DNA of 64,000 nt, taken from Ilex aquifolium (Eukaryota; Streptophyta; Magnoliopsida; Aquifoliales; Aquifoliaceae). Shown in pieces: positions 55,437 through 64,000 of the stretch. The translations under genes and the position numbers were made by a program. A model generated the notes under the pieces. The model saw only the letters and a program-made list of their open reading frames with translations. It did no database searches and was not told the origin of the DNA. Each line of letters starts with the position of its first letter. Within the stretch, counting starts at the first letter, position 1. The stretch is taken from assembly GCA_951799425.1 (NCBI GenBank), contig OX637393.1, positions 40,240,378 through 40,304,377 of the forward strand, given 5' to 3'.

Positions 55437-55905
55437 GGGTTAATTGCACTAGAGATCTCTAAAGTATGAGTTTGTCTCATTTTAGTCCCTCAAGCAAATA
55501 GTATTTAGATTGCTAACAATTTTTTTATTTTAAATCTGTCACGTAATACTTAAATATACGCAAAAAAAATAATTTAAATAACTCTTGACCAAATTTTTAC
55601 CCAAATTTTGGTCAAATAGCTATTCAAATTACACATTTTTCATTGTGAGCTATCCAAATTTTGGTCAATAGTTACTCATATTATAGATTTTTTGTCAAAA
55701 ACTATACAAATTATTTTTTGCTCATATTTAGGTATCATGTGACAAGTTTATGATAAAAAATCATTAGTAATTTGGATGTTGACTGCTTGAGTGATCACAT
55801 AGAAACATATACAATACTTTGAAGACCAAAATGATGTAATTAATATATTAGGGATCAAAATGAGACAAACTCTATACTTTAGAGGACCTCTAATATAATT
55901 AATCC
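55437..55905. mobile_element. MITE, Mutator-like, 469 bp
   Basis: The ~55-bp inverted ends share CTCTAAAGTAT, GAGTTTGTCTCATTTT and TCCCT; the left starts GGGTTAATTGCACTAGAG and the right, read inward, GGATTAATTATATTAGAG. The flanks TTAGATTTA (55428-55436) and TTATATTTA (55906-55914) agree at 8 of 9 positions, the duplication size expected for Mutator-like elements. No ORF. Confidence 0.7.
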
Positions 55906-56416
55906 TTATATTTAATTTTAATATTGATCTCTATGTATTCATAATATTATTATCGTAGTCTTTCCCCTTTTTTTATATACCACTGACTTATTCTGGATTC
56001 ATCGATTATTTTCATAATTATCGGTATCCTATTAAAATTTATAACTTTTGAAGGTAAAGTTATAATTTTTTGATGTAAAAGTTACAACTACAAAAATCAT
56101 GATCGATCTTAGCATGTTATGATCGATCATAGAAATTATAAATTTTAAAAATAAAATTATATTTTTTAAGGGTCAACTTAAGGTAAAGTTATGATTAATC
56201 AGGGGTGTTCATAATCCATCGTAACATTTCATCACCGATCATGAATTATACTTAAAAAAGTTGTAACTTTATTTTTTAAAATATATAACTTGACCTCAAA
56301 AAATAATAATGCTCAATATATGAGTGAATTTTTATTTTTGTTTTTGCATTACCTTACAAAAAAAAACTCATTTATGACTCAAAATATCAAAATTTTGCGA
56401 TAACTGACAATCTAAC
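55906..56416. other. Non-coding spacer
   Basis: AT-rich, with repeated ATGATCGATC words near 56100-56127 and GTAAAGTTAT near 56057 and 56190. No gene. Confidence 0.45.
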
Positions 56417-56893
56417 TGATGGGCCAGGCCCAAGGGCCCAACCTACGTTGTGAGCCTAGTTTAAATTAAGAGTCCAACTTAAAGAGATCTAATGGGTCCA
56501 ACCCAAGGGAAGTCCACATCCAGTCAAGCTCATTAGGTTGTCGAAGAGCTACATCACCAAGGGAGTAAGCAAGGTCATCTAAGAGCCTCAACCATGTCGC
56601 CTTGGAAGAAGTCAACCACCACGTCATCCTTTGACCAGATCTTATGGGGAGCGCCGTAATTGCCTCATCCGTTGAGAAGATGGTGTCAGCTCCACCAAAT
56701 TAGTCTTTTAGTTACTGATAAGCCGCCTCGATATGTTAGGATCAAAGTGGAGTAGTTCACATTGATCGAATCACTCTACATCTTTGTCTTGCCTGAGCTA
56801 TTCTCTCTCTCTCTCTCTCTCTCTCTATTTAATTACTGCATTTATTACCAATCACTCGACTGGTGGTGCATAAAACTAATTTGTGCATCATCA
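56417..56893 (+). repeat. 5' LTR of the Tat element
   Basis: The proposed LTR starts TGATGGGCCAGGCCCAAGGG and ends GTGCATCATCA (477 bp). TGATG and CATCA are inverted ends. A primer-binding site follows at once. It carries a (CT)n tract at 56803-56826. The mate LTR is outside the window, so the start is inferred from the inverted ends; the end could be at 56890. Confidence 0.65.
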
Positions 56894-56894
56894 A

Positions 56895-56912
56895 TTTGGC
56901 ATCGTCTGTGGG
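56895..56912 (+). other. Primer-binding-site region
   Basis: TTTGGCATCGTCTGTGGG follows the LTR. Related Tat elements show TTGGCGCCGTCTGTGGG here; this copy has CAT for CGCC-type sequence, suggesting decay. Confidence 0.65.
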
Positions 56913-56975
56913 AATCGAAAAAGTTCTCACCCAAGCACCCTTCTTCCTATACCTATAGCGATCACCACCAGATCC

Positions 56976-58354
56976 ATGAATCAACCCAAAGATAATCCAC
57001 CACGAGAGGAGGAGGTTGCCCCTCCACCAACCAATCCTGTTCCGAATGCACAGCAGATGCTGGAGACAATGCAACAGCTCGTAACTCAGAATCAGCAGAT
57101 TCTGCAACTGATGATCGCTGGACAACAAGGAGGAGCACAGCCCGGAGGACCTCAAGCCAAAGGAGTTCCACGCCCTGGGCGTCAAGGAGCTCCCCACTTG
57201 GGCGCCCCAAACAGGGGAGCCCCGCACCAGAACCATGAGGCACGTTCACCTCCTCCTCAAGCTCTCTCTTCTCATGGTGGAGACCCTCATTTTCAAGAGG
57301 ACGAGGACAAAAATCAAAGTGTGGAACATGAGAGTCATTTTCACGACAAATCCAAAGGAGTCCCAAATCACTAGGATGAAAAAATCAAAGAGGTACAGAA
57401 TCAACTGGGCAACGTCTTCAATACCATGAAGGCACAACGACCTGATATTGTGGACTACCACGTAAGGCGAATTGACATGCCTTCTGTGTCAGACGTGGCA
57501 AACTACCTTCTTCCTCAAAAGTTCAAAATGTCATCTGTCGAAACTTTTGACGGTACAAAATACCCACTTGATCATCTCGAAATCTACAAGACCTTAATGC
57601 AGTTGCACAACGTCCCCAACGAAATCATGTGTAGAACATTCCCAACTACCTTGAAGGGATCAGCCCGACAATAGTTCGCCAAGCTCACCCCAGTGTTCAT
57701 TGGCTCCTTTGCCGAACCAAACAGGTCCTTCGTGTTGCACTTCATTGGAGGACGTCGCCATCAGAAGCTTGCTACTCACCTATTCAGTATAAAGCAGGAT
57801 CGAGACGAGACGTGAGGAGCTACCTCACTTGTTTCAACGAGGAGGTCCTCTAGATCGAAGAACTCGACGATATGGTCACCATAACCGCCTTCCTGGGAGG
57901 CCTCCGATCATCGAGCTTTTTATTCTCAGTGATGAAGTACCCACCAAAGAGCATGCCAGAACTGCTAGCGAAAGCCCAAAAATATATGAATGCTGAGGAC
58001 ATCACCAGTGCTAGACGAGGTGAATCCTCGCTATCAGGCAGAAGAGAAAGGAAAGAGACAGAAAAGACAAGAAGGAGAGTGGAAACAAATGAGACAGGAC
58101 AAAAAGGGTGTCTACCAAAGATCGACTTGGTCCTGCCCCTCAGAGAGATCAACAAATTTTTACTCCCCTCAATGCCACTGTCAGACACAAGCCTATTCCA
58201 AATCCAGGATGACCCCGCAGTAAAGTGGCTAGGGAGAATGAAATCTCCCTCAAACCACTGGAATCCGAACAAATATTGTCGCTTCCATCGTGATCACGGC
58301 CACGACACAGACGATTGTTATGATCTGAAAAAACAGATTGAAGAGCTCATATAA
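56976..58354 (+). pseudogene. Tat gag
   Basis: The ATG at 56976 (MNQPKDNPPREEE) opens a Pro/Gln/Gly-rich N-terminus. The retrotransposon gag core follows (57460-58010: LLPQKFKMSSVETFDGTKYP, FPTTLKGSARQ, PELLAKAQKYMNAED). A C-terminal zinc-binding knuckle at ~58276-58325 reads YCRFHRDHGHDTDDCYDL. Breaks: TAG at ~57372, TAG for Trp after GSARQ (57672-57674), a frameshift in the DRDE(S)LRSYLT region (~57810) and TAA at ~58354. The homologous fragment at 21307-21918 is intact over the same core, so these lesions are specific to this copy. Confidence 0.9.
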
Positions 58355-58951
58355 CGTGGTCATCTATGCCAATATGTTGCTAGTAGGGGTCAGGCGCCGC
58401 CACCGCCTTATAATCACGAGTACCAGCAACCTCTTGGAAAGATTCACACCATCTCTGGAGGGCTGGCAAGAGGAGGAGAATCCCTCTCTGCCATGAAGGC
58501 CCATGCCAGAAAAGCTAGACACCTTGACGATTTGCGCCTATCCAAGACACCCAAGCAAGGAAGTAACGAGGTACGAGGGATTCTTGTAGATAGCGATAGC
58601 TCTGCAGACATCTTGTTCGCAGAAGCCTATAACAAGCTCAACCTTGGGAGAGAAAGACTACAACCCATCAGGTCGCCCCTCATTTGATTATCAAGGGAGA
58701 AGGTGTATCCCCTAGGGTCCATTACCTTGCCAGTCACCGCTAGCGCGGCACCCCGGAGCTCCATAGTCATGGTGAACTTCTTGGTGATAGACTGCCCGTC
58801 AGCCTACGACGTCATCCTGGGGCGACCCGCTCTTAATACCTCAAGAGTCGTGCCCTCCACTTATCATCTGATCCTCTGTTTTCTAACCCCAAATGGAATC
58901 GAAGAGGTCTGAGGAGACCAGGTTGCTGCAAGACAATGATACGTCTCCTCT
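58355..58951 (+). pseudogene. Tat aspartic protease region
   Basis: In the frame after gag come GKIHTISGGLARGGES, KTPKQGSNEVRGILVDSDSS and ADILFAEAYNKL, then (after a TGA at ~58685 and a frame change) YPLGSITLPVTASAAP, MVNFLVIDCPSAYDVILGRP and TPNGIEEV. The protease signature is normally D-(S/T/G)-G-S; here it reads VDSDSSAD, with D replacing the conserved Gly. This would probably abolish activity even without the stops. Two further TGA codons lie between it and RT. Confidence 0.85.
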
Positions 58952-60026
58952 ATGAAGACCAAAAAGCCACAAGAAGCATTGCAAGTGGAGGTCCTAGACC
59001 CAAGAGATGATGCCACATTGGCAAGAGGAGAACCAGTAGAGGAGCTCACTCCAGTGGTCCTAGATGAGGAGCATCCAGACAGAATAGTGTACATTAGTTC
59101 ATCCCTTCCTCAAGATTTAGCCCGCCAGCTTATAGATTTTTTGAGATGTAGTATGGATGTTTTCGCATGGTCACATGAAGACCTCCAGGGCATCGACCCT
59201 GAGGTCGCCACGCACTGCCTCAATGTTGACCCTCATTACAAGCCTGTTCGCCAAAAGCTAAGGAGCGAATCCATTGAAAGGGCGCAAGCGATGGACAAAG
59301 AGGTGGAAAAGTTGATAGAAAAACGGGCAATCAGAAAAGTGGCCTATCTAGTGTGGCTATCAAATGTGGTAATGGTGACTAAAGCCAACAGAAAATGGCG
59401 CCTCCGCATTGACTTCACCGAACTCAACAAGGAGTGCCCTAAAGACAACTACTCGTTGCCACGGATCGACCTCCTCATCGACACCACTGCAGGCCACGAG
59501 TTGCTCACCTTCCTGGACGCATACTCTGGATATAACCAGATCAACATGCATCCCCCAAACCAAGAGAAGACGTCATTCATCACTCCGAAGGGGACCTACT
59601 GTTATAGGGCCATGCCTTTCGGACTGAAAAATGCGGGAACAATCTACCAACGGCTGGTGAACAAGATGTTACAGTCTCAGATTGAGAGAACAATGGAGGT
59701 ATACATGGATGATATACTGGTAAAAAGCCTCGCCGTAGCAGACCACTACTACAACAAAAAACATTTTTTGCGACGTTTTTTTTTGCGACGTTTTTTTTTC
59801 GTCGCAAAAACTTTTTTTGGGCGATGAAATTAAATGTACGTCGCAAAATGTTTTCTGCGACGAGGCTATTGCGACGAACAGGCGACGAAAAAAAATCGTC
59901 GCAAAAAACAATTTGCGACGATTTTTTTTACTTTTGCGACGAAAAAAAACGTCGCTAAAAACGATTTTTGTTGTAGTGCACATAGACCACCTTTAAGAAA
60001 CCTTTGATATTCTCTGGTCATACCGC
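58952..60026 (+). pseudogene. Tat reverse transcriptase, interrupted by a MITE
   Basis: The open frame includes SMDVFAWSHEDLQGID, a typical Tat entry, then KEVEKLIEKRAIRKV, KWRLRIDFTELNKECPKDNY, LLTFLDAYSGYNQINMHPPN (first catalytic Asp), MPFGLKNAGTIYQRLVNK and the catalytic VYMDDILVKS at ~59700. After AVADH the frame is broken by a 232-bp CACTA-type MITE. Beyond it IDHLK resumes, then a one-base shift, then FDILWSYRMKLNPKKC. Confidence 0.92.
59747..59978. mobile_element. CACTA-type MITE inserted in RT, TSD CAC
   Basis: The 232-bp element has ends TACTACAACAAAAA and, read inward from the right, CACTACAACAAAAA, i.e. the CACTA terminus with one change at the left. The 3-bp target duplication CAC (59744-59746, 59979-59981) splits one His codon of the RT. 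The interior consists of inverted and direct copies of TTTTTTTGCGACG. No ORF. Confidence 0.9.
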
Positions 60027-60860
60027 ATGAAGTTGAACCCTAAGAAGTGCGCATTTGGCGTAGGATCAGGAAAATTCTTGGGCTTCATGGTCAACCAGAG
60101 GGGAATTGAGGTGAATTCAGACAAGATCAAAGTCATCCTGGATATGAAATCACCCAGCATAACCAAGGAATTTCAGCGCATCAATGGAGGAATTGTAGTA
60201 CTCAACAGATTTGTCTTTAAGTCTGCAGATAAGTGCTTACCCTTTTTCAAGATTCTCCGAAAAGTCTTTGAGTGGAGACCTGAGGCAGAAGAAGCTTTTC
60301 AAGAGCTCAAAGCTTATTTAGCTACGCCCCCGCTCCTTTCACATGCCTCGCCAGGTGAAACCTTGTACTTGTACCTCTCTACTTCTCCATCGACAGTAAG
60401 CTCCGTCCTCATCAGGGATAATGAAGGAGTGAAAAAGCCTGTTTATTACGTGAGCAGGGCATACCAATGAGCAGAAATAAGATATTCAGGGCTAGAAAAG
60501 CTGGCGCTCACCCTGATCTCAATAGCAAGGCATCTCCGACATTACTTCCAGAGTCACACCATCGTCATTGTCACAGATCAGCCTCTAAAGAGGATTCTGG
60601 GGAAGTCATACGTCTTTGGAAGACTCCTTAAGTGGGCAATAGAGCTGGGCGAATTCGATGTCCAGTACCAACCAAGGGTAGCCATCAAAGCACAAGCCTT
60701 GACGGACTTTATTGCGGAGCTCACACCGGCAGAGCAGGAGGGCAGCGAACCCTCGACACCTCAGGAAGCCTCATCAGAAACTCACCCAGACACTCAGGTG
60801 CCAAGGCCTGGCACCCAAGACAACCTGGCACCCTGCGAAGGCGCCCAGGGCATCTAGGCA
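60027..60860 (+). pseudogene. Tat RT connection and first RNase H domain
   Basis: It reads KKCAFGVGSGKFLGFMVNQR, GIEVNSDKIK, then the RNase H (LYLYLSTSPSTVSSVLIRD, PVYYVSRAYQ, stop TGA at 60468-60470, AEIRYSGLEKLALTLI, VTDQPLKRIL, ALTDFIAELTP). In relatives, the first catalytic position in LYLYL(S/A) is often already degenerate, which fits the lineage's use of a second RNase H. A Pro/Thr-rich linker with TAG codons at ~60856 and ~60922 leads to the next domain. Confidence 0.88.
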
Positions 60861-61403
60861 CCCAAGCTAGGCGCCCAGGCCCCCACCACGGCCTCTAACG
60901 CTCCCTCTCTGCCGCCTCCCTAGAAGCTCTACGTTGATGGCTCTTCGACCAGGGAAGGAGGTGGAACAGGCCTAATCCTGACCAGCCCCGACAACACTCC
61001 TATCAAGTATGGGGTGGAGCTCCACTTTATGGCCTCCAACAATGAGGCAGAATATGAAACCCTTCTCTCTGGCCTAAGGTTGGAAATTGAAATAGAAGTC
61101 CAATACCTCATCACTTATAATGACTCTCAGTTGATAGTCAAACAAGTGAAAGGCAAGTTTGAAGTAAAAAGAACTAGAATGGAGGAGTACCTCGCTATGG
61201 CGCAAGCCTTGTTGACCAAGTTCCACCATTTCCAGATCTGTCACATCTCAATGGAAGAGAATATTGCTGCAAATGCATTGGCCAGGCTCGCCTCATCCTT
61301 GGAAGCCCCATCAGGACTAGCATTCATCGATCACCAATTCGAACCAAGCAGGCTGGACGTGGAAGCCACAAACGTCAACTGTGCATCTGCCGAATCGAAC
61401 TAG
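60861..61403 (+). pseudogene. Second, archaeal-type RNase H domain (Tat hallmark)
   Basis: The open frame carries KLYVDGSSTREGGGTGLIL (catalytic Asp in VDGSS), NNEAEYETLLSGLRL (Glu), YNDSQLIVKQVKGKFE (Asp) and IAANALARLASS at the end. All residues expected for activity appear present. TAG just before KLYVDG (relatives have Trp) and at 61401-61403 (Trp in NWMTPI of relatives) isolate it. Confidence 0.9.
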
Positions 61404-62635
61404 ATGACCCCAATAAAGGCATACTTCTAGGAGGGCATGTTGCCAAACGACCTGCTGGAAGCCAAAAAACTCAGGATTAAAGCCTCCAAATTTACCAACT
61501 TATAAGACATCTTGTACAAGAAAGTCTACTCTTTGCCACTGCTACAGTGCCTTTCACTAGAAGAAGCTAACTATGCCCTACGAGAGATCCATGAAAGAGT
61601 TTGTGGAAATCACTCTGGAGGGCGCTCCCTCGCCCAAAAGGCACTCAGGTTGGGTTTTTTCTGGCCTAATATGGTGAGGGACGCCCAGGAGTTCAACAAG
61701 AAATGCGACAAATGTCAAAGTTTCGCCACTGTGCCCAGAAAGCCACCAGAAGAGCTGACAGCTATCACAAGTCCATGACCTTCTCCAAATGGGGCATTGA
61801 CATCTTGGCCCCTTTGCCTTTAAACAAGGGGCAATACAAGTTTGTGGTAGTGGCCATCGACTACTTCACAAAGTGGGCAGAGGTCGAACCCTTAGCAAAG
61901 ATAACAGATGCAAAGGTCAAGGATTTTATCTGGAAGAAACTAATCTGATACTTTGGAGTACCCCACGCCATAGTTAATGAAATTACCAAGCAATTCGACA
62001 ACAAGCTCCTGAACTCGTTCTACGCAAACCTCCAGATTAAGCAACCTCATTCCAGCCCAGCGCACCCGCAGGCAAATGGACAGGCAGAGGTCATGGTCAG
62101 AACAGTACTACGCAACCTAAAGACGAGGCTGGAAAAAGCAAAGGGTCTCTGGGTGGATGAACTGTCGGGCGTATTATGGGCCTACCGAACAATACCAAGG
62201 ACTCCGACTGGAGAAACTCCTTTCTCACTCGCCTTTGGAACTGAGACAGTCATACCTGTGAAAATCAGGATACATTCTCTAAGGGTCCAACACCACGACC
62301 TCATCTCCAATGAAGAAGGACTCCGCTTCAACCTCGACTTGGTGGAGGAGGAAAAAGAAATGGCGATGGTCCGAAATACGGAGTACAAGCGCCGCATAAA
62401 GAAATACTACAACTTGAGGGTGAAGCCTCGTTCCTTCCAACCAGGAGATCTAGTTCTCAAGAAAGTAATCCTCGCCATAAAGGATTCGCGAGAAAGGAAG
62501 CTTGGACCAAACTGGGAAGGACCCTACCTCATAACAGAAGTAGTAAGGCCAGACACCTACAAGATCCAGAATTCTGAGGGGAAGGTCTTACGCCATCCAT
62601 GGAATGCTGAGCACCTGAAAAGGTATTACCAATGA
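61404..62635 (+). pseudogene. Tat integrase
   Basis: The N-terminal zinc finger is HERVCGNHSGG with a later KKCDKCQSF (HHCC complete). The catalytic core shows KWGIDILAPLP (first Asp). Relatives then have a DNG motif, but here it reads AIVNEITKQFD, so the second Asp is replaced. The third acidic residue is kept in QANGQAEVMVRT. The C-terminal part (FSLAFGTETVIPV, FQPGDLVLKKV, GPNWEGPYLI, HLKRYYQ) ends at a natural stop at 62635. TAG at ~61430, TAA at ~61504, a frame change near 61775 and TGA at ~61948 break it. There is no chromodomain. Confidence 0.92.
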
Positions 62636-62878
62636 CACCTTAGGAGAGTAGAAGTAGTAAAGATGGAGAATTTGATTTTATTTCCTATACCTTTTTTGGG
62701 TTATTACCCACCATTGCTTAGCATAAGTAGTCATTGAATAAAATTTTCTAAGTTAACTTCAAAAGTTCTTTGCATTCTTGCATTATATTTCAAAAGAACT
62801 TTAGTGGCAAAAAACCACTCTTACAAAAGTAGGCTACATACTGCCTTTCTAAAAAAAAATCAAAAAGTCCCCAGAATT
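62636..62878. other. Spacer between integrase stop and the antisense gene
   Basis: AT-rich, 243 bp. Both transcripts would converge here, so it could hold the shared 3' ends. The poly-A run at 62852-62862 is the only feature seen. Confidence 0.4.
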
Positions 62879-64000
62879 CTAACTACTCTCATCCTCCTCA
62901 TCCTCGCCCTCTGCGCTGTCAAAGTCACCATCATTAGCATCATCAGACGCCTCGTATGGCACAAAGCCTAAAAGGTCAATATCCGGGAAAGCAGCAAAAA
63001 TATTTCCCTAAAGCTCCTCGTAGCCATCAATGAAAGCATCTGCAAGATCACTCTCTAAATCAGCCTCAGCCGTGACGGCCCTCTCACGAGCCGATAGTAG
63101 ATCCGCCTCAGCCTGAGAAACCCTCTGGTTAGCTGTCTTCACTTCTGCCTCCGCTCTCAAGCAGACAGCCTCTATGAGCACGTCCCTCTAACGGGTCACC
63201 AAAGGCTCAGCCTCAAGCTTAGCCGCCCTCTCGGGGGTCGCCAAAAGTTCTACTTCAGCCCTCGTGCAAGCAGCCTCTTTGAGCGTGACCTTCTCATGTG
63301 TCGCCACAAGTTCAGCTTGGGAAGCCCTACTATTAACTTCAAGCTTAGCAATCCTCCCCTGAGTAGTAAGAAGCTCCTTTCGCACTGCCTCATGACTCTG
63401 CTTCAGCTGGCTAAAATGAAAAGCTCTTGAAAAAAGACACACAGGGGCAGTTGAAACCTAAAAATCGCAAAAGAATGTTAGTGCCTAAGAAGGGACTGGA
63501 GAAAGGGAAAAAAAGACTCTTACCTGAGCCAGACCTTTCAGAAAAGTGTCAATGACACCCTCGATGTTCCGAGCACTAATCTCATAAACATCTGCCGAAA
63601 ACACAAACCTCTCAAGTCGCTCCCTGACGACTTGCACATCACCCAACATGGAACCAATCTAAGCAGGTGCTCCTGTAGAAGTTCCCATAGGAGGAGTCGA
63701 TGAACAGGGGGCAGGAGGTGTGGCCGACAAGGGAGTCTCCGGAGTGACGGTTACATCTGAAGGAGTCGCTGACCGAGGAGGCATCACTAGAGGGGTCACT
63801 TGAGAGGGGCTCACCAGAGCATCGCTCACCCTTGCCACCTTAGGAAGAGGAGTACTCCTAGTGGAATAACGAGACTCCACCATCGTCCTATGCACTACAA
63901 GAAGGATAAAGTGTCATCCTGAAGTAAGGCCAACCTAAGAAAGAGAATCAAGGAAATCAACATACCCTTTTTCTTTAGGGAGGAACCACCATGCCTCGGA
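62879..64000 (-). pseudogene. Antisense, intron-containing coiled-coil gene of the Tat element (aORF)
   Basis: Read on the minus strand, a coherent spliced reading runs from the window edge to a TAG at 62881-62879. The first exon has PRHGGSSLKKK, with donor GGTATGTTG (~63963) and acceptor CTTGTAG (~63897) joining in frame to VHRTMVESRYSTRSTP. Next is a Ser/Thr/Pro-rich segment (to 63659), then VRERLERFVFSADVYEISAR and VIDTFLKGLAQ, with donor CAGGTAAGAG near 63524. After a further intron come heptad-like repeats (SQLKQSHEAVRKELLTTQ, LVATHEKVTLKEAACT, LATPERAAKLEAE, ADLLSARERAVTAEAD) and an acidic end (FDSAEGEDEEDESS). In-frame TAGs occur near 63660, 63189 and 63012. The repeats match the antisense fragment at 21901-22196. 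Function unknown; coiled coil and acidic tail are what can be seen. Confidence 0.7.

Larger units (their letters stand above)
56417..64000 (+). mobile_element. Tat-lineage Ty3/gypsy retrotransposon (3' LTR outside window)
   Basis: The order is 5' LTR, PBS, gag, protease, RT, RNase H, second RNase H, integrase, and a 3' spacer with an antisense gene. The duplicated RNase H and the long antisense ORF between pol and the 3' LTR are hallmarks of the Tat (Ogre/Retand) lineage. It is inactivated by many stops, frameshifts and a MITE in RT. The element continues past base 64000. Confidence 0.9.

Noticed and set aside
57246-57366. Minus-strand ORFs opposite Tat gag
   Set aside because: Shadow frames of the Pro/Gly-rich gag N-terminus, with no family pattern.
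1-64000. tRNA, rRNA, CRISPR arrays or bacterial-type operons
   Set aside because: I saw no tRNA cloverleaf, rRNA signature or spaced direct-repeat array. The tRNA-like words belong to LTR primer-binding sites, and the repeat arrays are plant minisatellites.

Overview
This is an AT-rich plant (angiosperm, probably eudicot) nuclear window dominated by transposable elements. The host signature is an L-type lectin receptor kinase gene, plant-only transposon lineages (Tat-type and chromovirus Ty3/gypsy, Ty1/copia, TRIM, L1-type LINE, Helitron, FAR1/MuDR-type MULE, CACTA MITE) and the near absence of intact genes. Only one intact reading frame looks like a functional host gene: the LecRK at the left edge, on the minus strand, continuing beyond base 1. 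Everything else recognisable is a broken transposon gene, an LTR, a foldback element, a simple repeat or a captured fragment.

Layout. 1-1520: LecRK (minus), 506 codons seen. 1521-7544: intergenic, with a foldback MITE (5880-6033) and a 353-bp tandem duplication (6752-7458). 7545-8348: C-terminal half of a second LecRK, a pseudogene, cut at 8348 by a retroelement nest. 8349-20292: the nest. It starts with the 3' LTR and chromodomain-bearing pol of a minus-strand chromovirus (8349-12896). This is joined inside its reverse transcriptase to a minus-strand copia element (12897-20292). The copia is in turn split by a 2.7-kb solo LTR with TSD TAACA (15387-18088) that carries a 43-bp minisatellite.

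20293-33000: a Tat gag fragment fused to antisense 78-bp repeats; an unrecognised 172-aa ORF; a plant-mobile-domain (MAIN-like) pseudogene; a chromovirus gag fragment; the 3' half of an L1 LINE; a solo-LTR-like segment; and a complete 481-bp TRIM with TSD TTAAC. 33193-46900: a Helitron helicase fragment; three copies of an AT-rich family; a 3.0-kb solo LTR with TSD CCTTC; a decayed FAR1/MULE transposase; a long array of short GTGGTAA-type motifs; and a convergent minus-strand 'putative plant transposon protein' pseudogene. 47200-56400: MITEs, a 1.5-kb CCA-rich tract, a possible captured gene fragment and a 1.4-kb non-autonomous MULE-like element.

56417-64000: a Tat-lineage Ty3/gypsy element on the plus strand: 5' LTR, PBS-like site, gag, protease, RT, RNase H, second (archaeal-type) RNase H and integrase. 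Past pol lies an antisense, apparently spliced coiled-coil gene (63895 to 62879 and upstream). The element has many stops and a CACTA-type MITE inserted just after its YMDD motif.

All domain names come from reading the translations against remembered family patterns. No database search was possible.
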